Shown piece by piece: positions 51,864 through 62,160 of a stretch of 64,000 nucleotides of DNA. The translations under genes and the position numbers were made by a program. How positions within the stretch are numbered: the stretch's first letter is position 1; each line of letters starts with the position of its first letter. A model generated the notes under the pieces. That model made no database searches and was not told the DNA's origin. It saw only the letters and a list, made by a program, of their open reading frames with translations. This DNA comes from Bifidobacterium breve (GTDB lineage Bacteria > Actinomycetota > Acidimicrobiia > Acidimicrobiales > Ilumatobacteraceae), in the NCBI GenBank assembly GCA_945901725.1, contig CAMDLK010000001.1:27559-91558 (forward strand), read 5' to 3'.

Positions 51864-52862
51864 CTACTTAGTTACGTGCAATGTGAGGTCGACAAGGCGG
51901 TTTGAATATCCCCACTCGTTGTCATACCAACCGAGAACCTTCACCAAAGAGCCCATGCTCATTGTCAGATCGCTGTCGAAAATGCACGAGTGCGAATTCG
52001 TCACGATGTCGCTTGAAACGATTGGTGCATCGGTGTACTCCAGGATTCCCTTCAGTGGGCCAGAAGCAGCAGCCTTAAAAGCTGCATTAATTTCCTCAAC
52101 TGACGCTGGCTTCTTTAAGTTCGCAACGAAGTCTGTGATTGATCCCGTTGGAACTGGCACACGCAACGATGTCCCGTCAAGCTTGCCCTTCATTGACTCA
52201 AGAACAAGGCTTGTAGCTCTCGCTGCACCGGTGCTGGTTGGCACGATGTTGATTGCAGCTCCGCGCGCACGACGTAGATCGCTATGCGGACCATCTACCA
52301 GAGATTGGTCACCCGTGTATGCGTGGATGGTGGTCATCAGACCATTCTCCACGCCGAACGCATCGTCAAGAACTTTCACCATTGGCACGAAACAGTTAGT
52401 TGTGCAACTGGCGTTCGAAATCACTTTGTGAGTGCCGCGCTTGAAGTCATTCTGGTTGACGCCGTACACGATGGTTGCATCTGCACCATTTGACGGTGCA
52501 CTGACTATTACTAACGGCGCTCCACCTTCAAGATGCATCGCCGCTTTGTCGCGATCAGTGAAGATTCCTGTGGACTCAATAACAAGATCGACACCCAAGG
52601 CGCCCCATGGCAAAGCCTTTGGGTCACGCTCAGTAAGAACCTTCAAGACTTTCCCATCGATGCTGATTCCGCCTTCGACAGCTTCAATAGTGTTTGGCAG
52701 GACACCGAGGACTGAGTCGTACTTCAATAGGTGGGCCATTGTCTTGAGAGAGCCAAGGTCATTGACCGCCACGATCTCGATGTCCGCACCCCGGGCAGCA
52801 ATGGCCCGGAAGAAGTTGCGGCCGATGCGGCCAAATCCGTTGATACCTACGCGTACAGTCAC
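51864..52862 (-). CDS. gap: Glyceraldehyde-3-phosphate dehydrogenase
   Basis: A 332-residue NAD-dependent GAPDH. VGINGFGRIGRNFFRA is the NAD fold, and SNASCTTNC holds the catalytic Cys, followed by HAYTGDQ with the partner His. VNDL at residue 34 region suggests NAD preference, as Asp is present. The start is GTG with AAAGGA 9 bases upstream. Its leader (52863-52967) carries two hairpins and stands where yvcK and whiA are found in related genomes. Confidence 0.97.
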   Translation of the reverse strand: MTVRVGINGFGRIGRNFFRAIAARGADIEIVAVNDLGSLKTMAHLLKYDSVLGVLPNTIEAVEGGISIDGKVLKVLTERDPKALPWGALGVDLVIESTGIFTDRDKAAMHLEGGAPLVIVSAPSNGADATIVYGVNQNDFKRGTHKVISNASCTTNCFVPMVKVLDDAFGVENGLMTTIHAYTGDQSLVDGPHSDLRRARGAAINIVPTSTGAARATSLVLESMKGKLDGTSLRVPVPTGSITDFVANLKKPASVEEINAAFKAAASGPLKGILEYTDAPIVSSDIVTNSHSCIFDSDLTMSMGSLVKVLGWYDNEWGYSNRLVDLTLHVTK

Positions 52863-52901
52863 AATGTGGTCCTTTCACCAAGAAACGTGTGGCTCGCACA
52901 A

Positions 52902-52930
52902 GGCGAACCGCCTCTTCACCTTAGTTCGCC
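52902..52930 (-). other. Hairpin in the rapZ-gap intergenic region
   Basis: GGCGAAC and GTTCGCC pair perfectly around a 15-base loop. A second small hairpin, CCCGT-ACC-ACGGG, lies at 52934-52946. With no T run they may be 5' leader structures of gap or an RNA end signal for rapZ. Confidence 0.4.
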
Positions 52931-52967
52931 ACCCCCGTACCACGGGTGCCCGCTCAGAGGTCAAGCC

Positions 52968-53822
52968 CTAGAGGCTGATATCACGGTGGGTCAACCGTAA
53001 CTTGTAGCCCATTTCGGCTATTCGCTCCGCGAAGTGGCCAGCCAATGCAACAGACCGATGTCTGCCTCCCGTGCAGCCGATTCCGATGGTGAGATAGCTT
53101 CGACCCTCTTGCACATACGCCGGCAAGATCAATTCAAGAAGATTATTCACCCTCTCGGAAAAGTCTTTCGCAAGGGCCGAATCCAAGACATATTCCTGAA
53201 CGGCAGCATCGAGACCGCTGAGTGGGCGCAAGTTTTCGTCCCAGTGTGGATTCGGCAAGAAGCGAACATCGAGAATCATGTCAACATCAATTGGGACACC
53301 ATGCTTGAAGCCGAAGGACATCACCGATACCTGAAGGGAGTCCATAATGTCTTCTGTACCGAACAGAGACAACAATTGACTCTTCAACTGATGAACATTA
53401 AGACCAGTCGTATCAATAACGATGTCTGCCGCAGCCTTAACTTCACCAATTGCGCCGCGTTCGCGTTCAATAACTTCTTCGAGCCCCAGACTTCCGTCAC
53501 TTAACGGATGTTTACGGCGTGTGGCCTCGTAACGACGTACCAATTCACGAGTCGTGGCTTCCAGAAACACAATCCGCACCCTGTGCCCTTCTGCACGAAG
53601 AGTTTCGATAGCCCCGAGAATGCCTGCTTGCTGTCGAGCATTTCCAACAACAAGGCAGAGCTTGCTGATTTCACCGCCAGCTTGACCAGACAATTCAACG
53701 ACCTTGTCGATGAGAACTACGGGAAGATTGTCGACAACAAACCAACCCATGTCTTCCAAGCTGTCCGCTGCTTGAGAGCGTCCACCACCTGAGAGTCCCG
53801 TTACAACGAGGATGTCGGTCAT
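52968..53822 (-). CDS. rapZ: RNase adapter/nucleotide-binding protein RapZ (YvcJ)
   Basis: A 284-residue P-loop protein. VVTGLSGGGRSQAADSLED is the Walker A with GGGRS in place of GxGKS; WFVVDNLPVVL and EATTRELVRRYEATRRKHPL follow. The C-terminal half has DVRFLPNPHW and IGIGCTGGRHRSVALA, the phosphoryl-sensing RapZ block. In E. coli RapZ guides RNase E to a small RNA; in Gram-positives the role of YvcJ is less clear. Its usual neighbour yvcK is missing. A TANNNT box precedes the ATG. Confidence 0.94.
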   Translation of the reverse strand: MTDILVVTGLSGGGRSQAADSLEDMGWFVVDNLPVVLIDKVVELSGQAGGEISKLCLVVGNARQQAGILGAIETLRAEGHRVRIVFLEATTRELVRRYEATRRKHPLSDGSLGLEEVIERERGAIGEVKAAADIVIDTTGLNVHQLKSQLLSLFGTEDIMDSLQVSVMSFGFKHGVPIDVDMILDVRFLPNPHWDENLRPLSGLDAAVQEYVLDSALAKDFSERVNNLLELILPAYVQEGRSYLTIGIGCTGGRHRSVALAGHFAERIAEMGYKLRLTHRDISL

Positions 53823-53828
53823 ATGCGA

Positions 53829-53834
53829 AGGCTA
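53829..53834 (-). promoter_or_regulatory. Leaderless-type -10 box for rapZ
   Basis: TAGCCT on the minus strand ends 6 bases before the ATG at 53822. Confidence 0.5.
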
Positions 53835-53845
53835 CAGGCTGAAAG

Positions 53846-54571
53846 TTATTGCTTTGTTGAACGTAGATACAACAAACGTGGAACGGTATGAGCCAATGCA
53901 TATTCAGGGGCTCGAACCAGAAAGCCAGCGGGCGGCGAAGGTTCCACCATTCGTTCAAGGGTCATCCCGTTTGCAATGAGGGCATTGACATAACGACTCA
54001 GAGGCCTATGAATGAAACGAATGTAGACATCCTTTTCAACTTCCTCTATAGATTCGGTCTCCACCAAGTACGGCCCTATTCTCCAGTACTGCTCGGGCGG
54101 ATCAATTATGTGATCGTCAATCCACCCACTACCCGGAGTCTGCAGAAGTGGATGATTCAGAAAAAAACTGAATTGACCTTCCGGCTTTAGGACTCGAGCA
54201 ACTTCTGTCATTGCCTCATCCATTTGGTCTATGTGTTCGAAAACTAAACATGCGACCACTGCATCAAAAGAGCTGTCGTCTGCAGGAATGTCGGTGGCAC
54301 CTCCGAGTAGATATCGGGGCCCACCACCACGCTCAATTGCAATGTCGATGTGCAGTTGAGTCGGGTCAACTCCGAGCACATCAGAACCTTGCGCCGCCAA
54401 CGCCCTGGCAATCTGTCCGTCCCCACAACCCAAGTCCAGAACTTTGTGTCGTCCAAATAGTTCTTCAACAGCCAACGGAATGATCTGCTCAACATATTCC
54501 GGGTCTGCGCCGTTAGTGAAGCCGTCTATCCACCACTGTGCGTGCTCATCCCACAAACCATTATCACTCAT
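53846..54571 (-). CDS. Class I SAM-dependent methyltransferase
   Basis: A 241-residue methyltransferase. Motif I is VLDLGCGDGQIARAL, then LGVDPTQLHI (acidic residue after strand 2), FDAVVACLVFEHI and LKPEGQFSFFLNHP. This is the UbiE/methyltransf_11 layout acting on a small molecule; the substrate is unknown. It sits between uvrC and rapZ, which are usually adjacent, and has its own promoter-like box overlapping the uvrC stop. Confidence 0.9.
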   Translation of the reverse strand: MSDNGLWDEHAQWWIDGFTNGADPEYVEQIIPLAVEELFGRHKVLDLGCGDGQIARALAAQGSDVLGVDPTQLHIDIAIERGGGPRYLLGGATDIPADDSSFDAVVACLVFEHIDQMDEAMTEVARVLKPEGQFSFFLNHPLLQTPGSGWIDDHIIDPPEQYWRIGPYLVETESIEEVEKDVYIRFIHRPLSRYVNALIANGMTLERMVEPSPPAGFLVRAPEYALAHTVPRLLYLRSTKQ

Positions 54572-54577
54572 CTCTAC

Positions 54578-54583
54578 ACACTA
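54578..54583 (-). promoter_or_regulatory. Leaderless-type -10 box overlapping uvrC stop
   Basis: TAGTGT on the minus strand begins with the uvrC stop codon TAG and ends 6 bases before the ATG at 54571. Confidence 0.5.
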
Positions 54584-56455
54584 GATGTCAGGGTGAAAAT
54601 GCGCGTGAATGGCATCGGCAACTGCAGCAGGCAACCATGTCAAGAGGGCCAAATCTTCTCGCGATGCACTCTTCACTGCGTTGACGCCTTTCATTTCCTT
54701 TACCAATCGTTTTGCTCGTACTTCTCCAAGACCAGCAATTCCATCTAATTGAGATGACACCATTCTTTTTCCTCGGAGTTCTCTATGAAATGTGTTTGCG
54801 AAACGGTGCGCTTCGTCACGTACTCGTTGCAACATGAATAGAGCTTCGCTTCCTCTAGGAATAATGATCGGCTCTTGGCGACCTGGCACGAATACTTCTT
54901 CAAACTTCTTTGCCAACGAAGCAACAGGAATTTCGTCTGTCAATCCCAAATCAGCAAGTACCTGCACAGCGACACCCAATTGACCCTTACCGCCATCGAC
55001 TAACAACAACTGTGGAGGGTAAGAAAACTTTGAGGGCTTCACGCCCTCTTCAGACACAGGTGCATTACGTGCGTCAAGATAAGCCTGAAGCCGACGTGTC
55101 AACACTTCCTTCATGGCCGCGTAATCGTCGTTACCTATCACTTCTTTCACGGCAAAGCGTCTATATTCACGTTTGTTTGGAATGCCATCTTCTAAAACCA
55201 CCATGGAGCCCACATAATCAGTTCCATGTAAATGAGCCATGTCATAACACTCAATTCGCAAGGGTGCAATTGGGAGGTTAAGTAGTTGCTGTAACTCTGT
55301 TAAGGCTTGACTTCGAGAATTATGGTCGGAAGCGCGGCGCAGTCTGTGTCGTGCAAACTCTTCTCGTGCATTTACTGTTACGGTTTCGTGCAGTTCGCGT
55401 TTATCACCACGCTGTGGGACACGTATCTGAACAGCAGAACCGCGTAGGTGTGTCAACCACTCGGTATACGTGGATGCATCTTCTGGATTTACCGGCACCA
55501 AAACTTGTGACGGAATGCCCAATGCTGGTTCGTCTCCGTACATCTCTTCCAATATTCGATCTACCAAGCCACCAGGAGACAGATCTTCCACCTTGTCAAG
55601 GATGAAACCTTTTCGCCCAACAACACGACCTTTGCGAACATAGAACACTTGAACAGCAGCTTCAAGTTCGTCATCAACGAGACCGATTACATCAAGATCT
55701 TCGTCGCGCTCACCGACCATTTGTTGTTTCTCTAGCGCACGTTCAACACCACTAAGACGGTCACGTATGCGGCCAGCCTTTTCATATTCCATGTTCTTGG
55801 AAGCTTCGAGCATTTCAGTGCGGAGTTGCACAACTACCGAGTCAGTATCGCCATCCAAGAATGCACAGAGTTGTTTCACGTATTCCGCATAGACAGTGTC
55901 TGAAACTTCGCCTACACAGGGTCCTGAACACTTCTCAATATGAAAGAGCAAACAGGGTTTCCCCAGCTTGTTGTGCGCATTGAACTTCGATTGACTGCAC
56001 GTTCGTACTGGAAAAGTCCGCAACAACAAATCAAGGGTGTCGCGAATCGCCCAGGCATGTGGGTATGGGCCGAAGTATCGAGTGCCCTTCTTCCTGACTC
56101 CTCGCATCACAACAGCCCGTGGCCACTCTTCATCCATCGTCACAGCCAGAAACGGATAACTTTTGTCATCGCGCAGGCGAACATTGAAGCGCGGCCGATG
56201 TTGCTTGATGAGCGAATACTCAAGAATCAGTGCTTCAACTTCATTACGCACCTCTATCCACTCAAGTGAATGTGCTGCAGTAACCATGGCTGCTGTTCGG
56301 GGGTGCAACTGCGAAACATCCTGAAAATAGTTGGAGACTCGTGAGCGCAAGTTCGACGCTTTGCCAACGTAAATGACTCGACCGAGTTCATCTTTGAATT
56401 GATACGACCCTGGAGACGTTGGTACCGAACCCGCAGGTGGTCGTTGAACCGTCAT
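54581..56455 (-). CDS. uvrC: Excinuclease ABC subunit C
   Basis: A 624-residue nuclease that makes both incisions in nucleotide excision repair. The N-terminal GIY-YIG domain (PTSPGSYQFKD...VIYVGKASNLRSR) cuts 3', and a UvrB-binding UVR motif is at about 200-235 (MEYEKAGRIRDRL). An RNase H-like endonuclease domain with RIECYDMAHLHGT and LLVDGGKGQLGVA cuts 5'. The C-terminal helix-hairpin-helix is LDGIAGLGEVRAKRLV. It is 2 bases after uvrA. The length is normal. Confidence 0.97.
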   Translation of the reverse strand: MTVQRPPAGSVPTSPGSYQFKDELGRVIYVGKASNLRSRVSNYFQDVSQLHPRTAAMVTAAHSLEWIEVRNEVEALILEYSLIKQHRPRFNVRLRDDKSYPFLAVTMDEEWPRAVVMRGVRKKGTRYFGPYPHAWAIRDTLDLLLRTFPVRTCSQSKFNAHNKLGKPCLLFHIEKCSGPCVGEVSDTVYAEYVKQLCAFLDGDTDSVVVQLRTEMLEASKNMEYEKAGRIRDRLSGVERALEKQQMVGERDEDLDVIGLVDDELEAAVQVFYVRKGRVVGRKGFILDKVEDLSPGGLVDRILEEMYGDEPALGIPSQVLVPVNPEDASTYTEWLTHLRGSAVQIRVPQRGDKRELHETVTVNAREEFARHRLRRASDHNSRSQALTELQQLLNLPIAPLRIECYDMAHLHGTDYVGSMVVLEDGIPNKREYRRFAVKEVIGNDDYAAMKEVLTRRLQAYLDARNAPVSEEGVKPSKFSYPPQLLLVDGGKGQLGVAVQVLADLGLTDEIPVASLAKKFEEVFVPGRQEPIIIPRGSEALFMLQRVRDEAHRFANTFHRELRGKRMVSSQLDGIAGLGEVRAKRLVKEMKGVNAVKSASREDLALLTWLPAAVADAIHAHFHPDI

Positions 56456-56457
56456 GG

Positions 56458-59442
56458 CTACTTCTTTGCAGGAGACTTGCGTTTCGCCGCAGTGGTGGGC
56501 TTAGGCGCCGTCTTCTTGGCAGCAGGTTTTTTAGCTGTTGCCTTCTTTACGGTTGTCTTTTTCACAGCCGGTTTCTGAGCGCTGTCCATTGGAATGGATT
56601 TCAGACCCAGCATCGGTGCCAAATAGAAACCGGTATGGCTACCTGGTACTCCCGCTACCGCCTCAGGAGTTCCTTCAGCAATAACAAGACCGCCTCCGCT
56701 ACCACCTTCTGGGCCCAAGTCGATCAACCAGTCAGCGGTCTTAATGACATCCAAGTTGTGCTCGATAACCAGAACGGTGTTTCCCTGATCAACCAGGCGA
56801 GACAGAACGGTGAGCAATCGACGGACATCTTCGAAGTGCAAACCAGTTGTCGGCTCATCAAGTAAGTACATCGTGTGCCCGGTAGAACGCTTGGCCAACT
56901 CAGCTGCCAATTTCACTCTTTGTGCTTCACCACCAGACAAGGTGGGTGCGGATTGCCCAAGGCGCACATATCCAAGTCCAACATCGACCAACGTTTGCAT
57001 ATGACGTGCGATTACAGGTTGATTAGAAAAGAAATCAACAGCCTCAGAAATTGGCATATCCAGAATCTCAGCGATATTCTTTCCCTTGAATTGAATCTCT
57101 AGTGTGTCGCGGTTGTAGCGAGCACCTTTACAAACTTCACAGGGAACATAAACATCTGGAAGAAAGAACATCTCAATCTTGATGGTTCCGTCGCCAGAAC
57201 ATGCTTCACAACGTCCGCCCTTCACATTGAAACTGAAGCGACCAGGCTGATAGCCGCGGACCTTTGCTTCTGGCGATGTAGCGAACAACTTGCGAATGGA
57301 GTCGAATACTCCTGTGTACGTAGCCGCATTCGAACGAGGTGTACGACCGATTGGCGATTGGTCCATATCAATCACTTTGTCTATCGCTTCAATACCTTCA
57401 ACTGTGCGGTGTTTCCCAGGCGAATCTTTGCTCTTGTAAATCTTCTGCATCATTGAAGGCAACAAGATGTCACGAATCAGAGTGCTCTTGCCACTTCCTG
57501 ATACCCCAGTTACCGCCACAAAGCAGCCCAAAGGAATTGCGACGTCCAGATTTTGCAAGTTGTGTTCCCGGGCCCCACGAATAGTGATTTCGTAACCACT
57601 CGGTTCACGCCTTTTCTTTGGTACCGGAATACTTGCTTTACCGGTCAAGTATTTACCTGTGATTGAGTCGGTTGCAGTGCCAATTCCAGCTACCGGACCG
57701 CTATAAACAACCCAGCCACCATGTTCTCCAGCTCCTGGACCGATATCAACGATCCAGTCACTCTCTTTGATTGTCTCTTCATCATGTTCAACGACCAACA
57801 CAGTGTTGCCCAAATCGCGCAAGCGAATAAGAGTGTCGATAAGACGACGGTTATCTCGTTGATGCAATCCGATGCTTGGCTCATCAAGAACATAGAGAGT
57901 GCCAACCAACCCTGAACCAATCTGACTCGCCAACCGAATACGTTGAGCCTCGCCGCCAGCCAAAGTGCCAGCAGGTCGAGACAATGTGAGGTAGTTCAGA
58001 CCAACGTCAAGAAGAAACCCAAGTCGGGCATTGATTTCCTTTGTGATGCGTTCCGCAATGATCGAATCGCGATTATTAAGAACAAGCCCTGATAAAAACT
58101 CTGATGAATCAGCAATCGACATGTCACATACATCAGCAATATGTTTGTCGTTGATGGTTACTGCAAGTGTTGCAGGGCGAAGTCGTGCACCGTTACACGC
58201 TGGGCACGGAACTTGCCTCATGTAACTTTCAATCTGCTCGCGAAGGTAGTCACTTTCAGTTTCTAGGTGACGACGCTTTACCCACGGAATGATTCCTTCA
58301 TATGACGTGCTGTACTGGCGTACCTTCCCGAACCGGTTCTTGAACTTGACCTGCATCGCGCCCTCTTTGCCATGCAGAACTAGTTTCTGATGCTTTGCAG
58401 AAAGCTTTGAGAACGGTTTATCAAGATCAATTCCTTCATCCTCTGCAAGCGAAACCAAAAGGCGATGGAAATATCCCGTGTCAGAAGTGCGCCACGGAGA
58501 CAACGCACCCTGATTAAGTGACATCGACATATCAGGAATAACCAAGTCGGGGTCCACCTCAAACTTGGTGCCAAGTCCCTCACAGTTGTCGCAGGCCCCG
58601 AATGGCGAGTTGAAAGAGAAATTTCGCGGAGCGGGTTCGTCGTAGCTTGCACCACACTTCGGGCATCCCACATGCTGACTAAAGGTGAGAATCTCGCCTT
58701 CCTCGTCGCCCTTTGCTACTAGCTCAACTCCTGCAACACCGTCGGCTAGACGCAGTGCCGTTTCTAGTGAGTCTGTGAGGCGGCGCGTAATGTCATCACG
58801 TCGAACAAGACGGTCAACAATGATGTCGATTGAATGGTTCTCATAGCGAGCCAACTTCTCACCAGACGCCAAGAACTCAGCAATGTCGCGAACCTCACCA
58901 TCGATACGAGCACGCACATAGCCCTGGCCTGCCAATTCAGAAAGCAAGGTGTCGTATTCACCCTTACGTCCGCGAACTACCGGAGCCAAAACTTGAAAGC
59001 GTGTGCCCTCAGCAAGAGTCATGATGCGGTCAACAATCTGTTGCGGAGTCTGACGCTCTAACCGGGTTCCATCAACTGGGCAGTGCTGGATACCAATTCG
59101 CGCATACAGAAGACGTAGATAGTCGTAGATCTCTGTGATTGTGCCAACAGTTGAGCGCGGGTTACGGCTTGCTGATTTCTGGTCGATGGAAATTGCCGGA
59201 GACAAGCCTTCAATCAGGTCAACATCGGGCTTATCCATTTGGCCGAGGAACTGTCGCGCATAGGCAGAGAGGCTTTCAACGTATCGTCGTTGGCCTTCGG
59301 CATAAATGGTGTCAAAGGCAAGAGAGCTTTTTCCACTGCCCGACAACCCCGTGAATACGATGAGTTTGTCGCGCGGTAGTTCGATGCTGACATTCTTTAG
59401 GTTGTGTTCGCGAGCGCCGCGTACGACTATTTGGTCAGCCAT
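56458..59442 (-). CDS. uvrA: Excinuclease ABC subunit A with basic C-terminal tail
   Basis: A 994-residue DNA-damage sensor with two ABC ATPase halves. The first Walker A is [10 protein letters not shown], the second [10 protein letters not shown]; two [12 protein letters not shown] signatures ([11 protein letters not shown] and [11 protein letters not shown]) and zinc fingers with CPKCG...CDNCEG and CEACSG...CEVCKG are present. The last 41 residues (954-994) form a tail with 14 Lys plus Ala, Thr and Pro (repeats like [12 protein letters not shown]), which most UvrA proteins lack and which resembles histone H1-type DNA-binding tails. A TAACCT box precedes the ATG. Confidence 0.97.
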   Translation of the reverse strand: MADQIVVRGAREHNLKNVSIELPRDKLIVFTGLSGSGKSSLAFDTIYAEGQRRYVESLSAYARQFLGQMDKPDVDLIEGLSPAISIDQKSASRNPRSTVGTITEIYDYLRLLYARIGIQHCPVDGTRLERQTPQQIVDRIMTLAEGTRFQVLAPVVRGRKGEYDTLLSELAGQGYVRARIDGEVRDIAEFLASGEKLARYENHSIDIIVDRLVRRDDITRRLTDSLETALRLADGVAGVELVAKGDEEGEILTFSQHVGCPKCGASYDEPAPRNFSFNSPFGACDNCEGLGTKFEVDPDLVIPDMSMSLNQGALSPWRTSDTGYFHRLLVSLAEDEGIDLDKPFSKLSAKHQKLVLHGKEGAMQVKFKNRFGKVRQYSTSYEGIIPWVKRRHLETESDYLREQIESYMRQVPCPACNGARLRPATLAVTINDKHIADVCDMSIADSSEFLSGLVLNNRDSIIAERITKEINARLGFLLDVGLNYLTLSRPAGTLAGGEAQRIRLASQIGSGLVGTLYVLDEPSIGLHQRDNRRLIDTLIRLRDLGNTVLVVEHDEETIKESDWIVDIGPGAGEHGGWVVYSGPVAGIGTATDSITGKYLTGKASIPVPKKRREPSGYEITIRGAREHNLQNLDVAIPLGCFVAVTGVSGSGKSTLIRDILLPSMMQKIYKSKDSPGKHRTVEGIEAIDKVIDMDQSPIGRTPRSNAATYTGVFDSIRKLFATSPEAKVRGYQPGRFSFNVKGGRCEACSGDGTIKIEMFFLPDVYVPCEVCKGARYNRDTLEIQFKGKNIAEILDMPISEAVDFFSNQPVIARHMQTLVDVGLGYVRLGQSAPTLSGGEAQRVKLAAELAKRSTGHTMYLLDEPTTGLHFEDVRRLLTVLSRLVDQGNTVLVIEHNLDVIKTADWLIDLGPEGGSGGGLVIAEGTPEAVAGVPGSHTGFYLAPMLGLKSIPMDSAQKPAVKKTTVKKATAKKPAAKKTAPKPTTAAKRKSPAKK

Positions 59443-59448
59443 ATAGAA

Positions 59449-59454
59449 AGGTTA
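59449..59454 (-). promoter_or_regulatory. Leaderless-type -10 box for uvrA
   Basis: TAACCT on the minus strand ends 6 bases before the ATG at 59442, in the 20-base gap after uvrB. Confidence 0.5.
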
Positions 59455-59462
59455 CCGAACGC

Positions 59463-61484
59463 CTATCGCGCGTCACGAAGTTCGCGACGCAAATCATTTA
59501 TTTCATCTCGTAAACGAGCCGCGTACTCAAATTTGAGGTCCGTAGCAGCTTCATGCATTTCTTCTTCCAGGGTCTGGATAAGTCGGCCAAGTTCCTGTTG
59601 CGGAAGTGATTTGAGATCATGTTTGACCTTGTCGCGTTCATGCTGACGACGACCGCCTTTGCCTGGCAGTGCAGAATCTTCGCCAAAACCGTTGAGGAAG
59701 GAAAGAATGTCACCAACAGCTTTTCGGATTGTCTTTGGCTCAATTCCGTTTTCAAGGTTGTATGCGATTTGTGTCTCTCTGCGACGCTTCGTTTCCCCAA
59801 TTGCTCGCTCCATAGACGGAGTGATCTTGTCTGCGTACATAATTACTTGACCGGATACGTTTCGGGCAGCTCGGCCGATCATCTGGATCAGTGCCGTCTC
59901 ACTACGAAGGAACCCTTCCTTGTCCGCATCAAGAATGGCCACAAGCGATACTTCGGGCAGGTCGAGTCCTTCACGTAACAAGTTGATACCAATCAGCACA
60001 TCAAACTCTCCGAGACGTAGAGAACGAAGAATCTCGATTCGTTGCATCGTGTCGATATTGGAATGCAGATATCGCACCCGCAGTCCTTGCTCTAACAAGT
60101 AGTCCGTTAGATCTTCAGACATCTTTTTCGTCAAAGTGGTCACTAGAATACGGTCACCATTCTCGATTCGACCACGGACCATCTCAATGAGATCGTCAAT
60201 CTGTCCCTTCGTCGGGCGAACGATTACTTCCGGGTCAACTAGGCCAGTAGGACGAACAATCTGATCAACAACCCGTTGACTGTGGTTCAGTTCGAAAGGC
60301 GCCGGAGTTGCAGACATGAAGATGCACTGATTTATGCGTTCCATTGTCTCTTCAAACTGAAGCGGTCTGTTGTCGCGTGCGCTAGGTAAACGAAATCCGT
60401 GTTCAACCAAAGTGTTCTTGCGACTTCTATCCCCTGCGTACTGGGCGTGAAGCTGTGGAATCGCCACGTGACTCTCATCGATTATCAGCAGATAGTCCTT
60501 CGGGAAGTAATCCAGCAAGGTGAACGGAGGTTCGCCTGGCTGGCGATCATCAATATGCATCGAGTAGTTCTCAATGCCATTGCAGTACCCCATCTCCTGC
60601 ATCATCTCGAGGTCATAACTTGTTCGCATACGTAAACGTTGCGCCTCTAATAACTTGCCTTGAGACTCAAACATTGCAAGTTGTTCCTGAAGTTCCTTCT
60701 CAATGCCCAGCACTGCGCGACGCATACGAGCATCACCCGTCACATAGTGAGTAGCCGGAAAGATCACAATCTCGCTTGGCTCCGACAGTGTTTCGCCAGT
60801 AACGGGATCAATCATTGTGATCCTGTCGATTGTGTCGCCAAACATCTCGATACGAGCTACAGATTCTTCGTATGCAGCATGCACCTCTACGGTGTCGCCG
60901 CGGACCCGGAAATTTCCCCGTCCAAGCGTCATATCATTTCGCCCGTATTGCAGATCCACAAGGCGCCGCAACATGCTTCGTTGGTCGTAGTCAACTCCGA
61001 CATGAAGTTCTAGCAATTGTCCCCGGTATTCCTCGGGGTCACCCATTCCGTAAATACACGACACGCTGGCCACAACAATTGTGTCTCGACGAGTAAGCAA
61101 TGCTGCAGTTGCAGAGTGGCGCAGACGATCAATCTCATCATTGATAGATGAATCCTTCTCAATGAACGTGTCGCTTGATGGAATGTACGCCTCGGGTTGG
61201 TAGTAGTCGTAATAACTGACAAAGAATTCAACACGATTATGCGGAAAGAACTCTCGCATTTCTTGTGCCAACTGCGCAGCCAAACTTTTGTTGGGTGCGA
61301 GAATCAATGTTGGTCGTTGCGTTGCTTCTATTGTCCATGCAATAGTTGCCGACTTACCTGATCCGGTGATGCCTAACAGAGTCTGGAAACGGTCACCGAC
61401 GTTTACGCCCTCGGTTAATCCGGCGATGGCCTTCGGCTGGTCGCCGGCAGGTTGGAAAGCTGAAACAACCTGAAAATCGGGCAC
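59463..61484 (-). CDS. uvrB: Excinuclease ABC subunit B
   Basis: A 673-residue helicase-like protein that verifies damage and loads UvrC. Walker A is [13 protein letters not shown], the DNA-clamping beta-hairpin [21 protein letters not shown], the DEAD-type box [11 protein letters not shown], and helicase motif VI is [11 protein letters not shown]-terminal UVR motif ([24 protein letters not shown]) contacts UvrC. The length is normal. The start is GTG at 61484, supported by a TACGAT box. It is 23 bases after coaE. Confidence 0.97.
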   Translation of the reverse strand: MPDFQVVSAFQPAGDQPKAIAGLTEGVNVGDRFQTLLGITGSGKSATIAWTIEATQRPTLILAPNKSLAAQLAQEMREFFPHNRVEFFVSYYDYYQPEAYIPSSDTFIEKDSSINDEIDRLRHSATAALLTRRDTIVVASVSCIYGMGDPEEYRGQLLELHVGVDYDQRSMLRRLVDLQYGRNDMTLGRGNFRVRGDTVEVHAAYEESVARIEMFGDTIDRITMIDPVTGETLSEPSEIVIFPATHYVTGDARMRRAVLGIEKELQEQLAMFESQGKLLEAQRLRMRTSYDLEMMQEMGYCNGIENYSMHIDDRQPGEPPFTLLDYFPKDYLLIIDESHVAIPQLHAQYAGDRSRKNTLVEHGFRLPSARDNRPLQFEETMERINQCIFMSATPAPFELNHSQRVVDQIVRPTGLVDPEVIVRPTKGQIDDLIEMVRGRIENGDRILVTTLTKKMSEDLTDYLLEQGLRVRYLHSNIDTMQRIEILRSLRLGEFDVLIGINLLREGLDLPEVSLVAILDADKEGFLRSETALIQMIGRAARNVSGQVIMYADKITPSMERAIGETKRRRETQIAYNLENGIEPKTIRKAVGDILSFLNGFGEDSALPGKGGRRQHERDKVKHDLKSLPQQELGRLIQTLEEEMHEAATDLKFEYAARLRDEINDLRRELRDAR

Positions 61485-61490
61485 GTGTCC

Positions 61491-61496
61491 ATCGTA
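61491..61496 (-). promoter_or_regulatory. Leaderless-type -10 box for uvrB
   Basis: TACGAT on the minus strand ends 6 bases before the GTG at 61484. Confidence 0.5.
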
Positions 61497-61507
61497 CTTC
61501 CGATGTG

Positions 61508-62140
61508 TTACGTGGTCGGTACGCGTTCTCCGGCATCGTCAGCCGCTGGGGGCAATCCGAGTGCCCATTGCCACACATCTTCTACCTGGTCACTTAACAA
61601 GGTCATGTCACCAGAATTGTCGATCACTTTGTCGGCTATTGCGCGACGTTCTTCACGTGTGGCCTGTTTGGCAATACGTGCACGAGCATCATCCTCAGCC
61701 ATTGAACGGAATTCCACCAAACGTGACACAGCAAGTTCAACAGGTATATCAACCACAACAACTCCACTTAGTCCTGCGCGCGGGTTCTCTGTCAGTAGAG
61801 GGATGTCCAGGACTACAACATTGTCGGTTGACCGCTGTGCTGTGAGACGTGCATCCATTTCCTTTGCAATGGCAGGATGAACAATCTTGTTGAGATCTTT
61901 CAAGGCGTCGGGGTCTGAAAAGGCAATCGAAGCCAAGGCAGCACGATCAAGAGCTCCGTTTGCATCGATTATCGAATCACCAAACTTCTCCGCGAGCAGC
62001 GCAAGTAACGGAGCGCCAGGTGCCTGAAGTTCTCTTGCGATTGCATCAGCGTCGATAATCACCGCACCGCGTGCAGCCAAAAGCGCCGAGACAGTGGATT
62101 TGCCTGATCCAATTCCGCCTGTGAGGCCAATCAGAATCAT
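61508..62140 (-). CDS. coaE: Dephospho-CoA kinase
   Basis: A 210-residue kinase for the last step of coenzyme A synthesis. The P-loop is [26 protein letters not shown] binds dephospho-CoA, and VLDIPLLTE and [14 protein letters not shown] follow. It is 20 bases after rpsA on the same strand, an arrangement common in actinobacteria where rpsA, coaE and uvrB are neighbours. Confidence 0.95.
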   Translation of the reverse strand: MILIGLTGGIGSGKSTVSALLAARGAVIIDADAIARELQAPGAPLLALLAEKFGDSIIDANGALDRAALASIAFSDPDALKDLNKIVHPAIAKEMDARLTAQRSTDNVVVLDIPLLTENPRAGLSGVVVVDIPVELAVSRLVEFRSMAEDDARARIAKQATREERRAIADKVIDNSGDMTLLSDQVEDVWQWALGLPPAADDAGERVPTT

Positions 62141-62160
62141 CGTTTGACCGAGGAAAGTTC

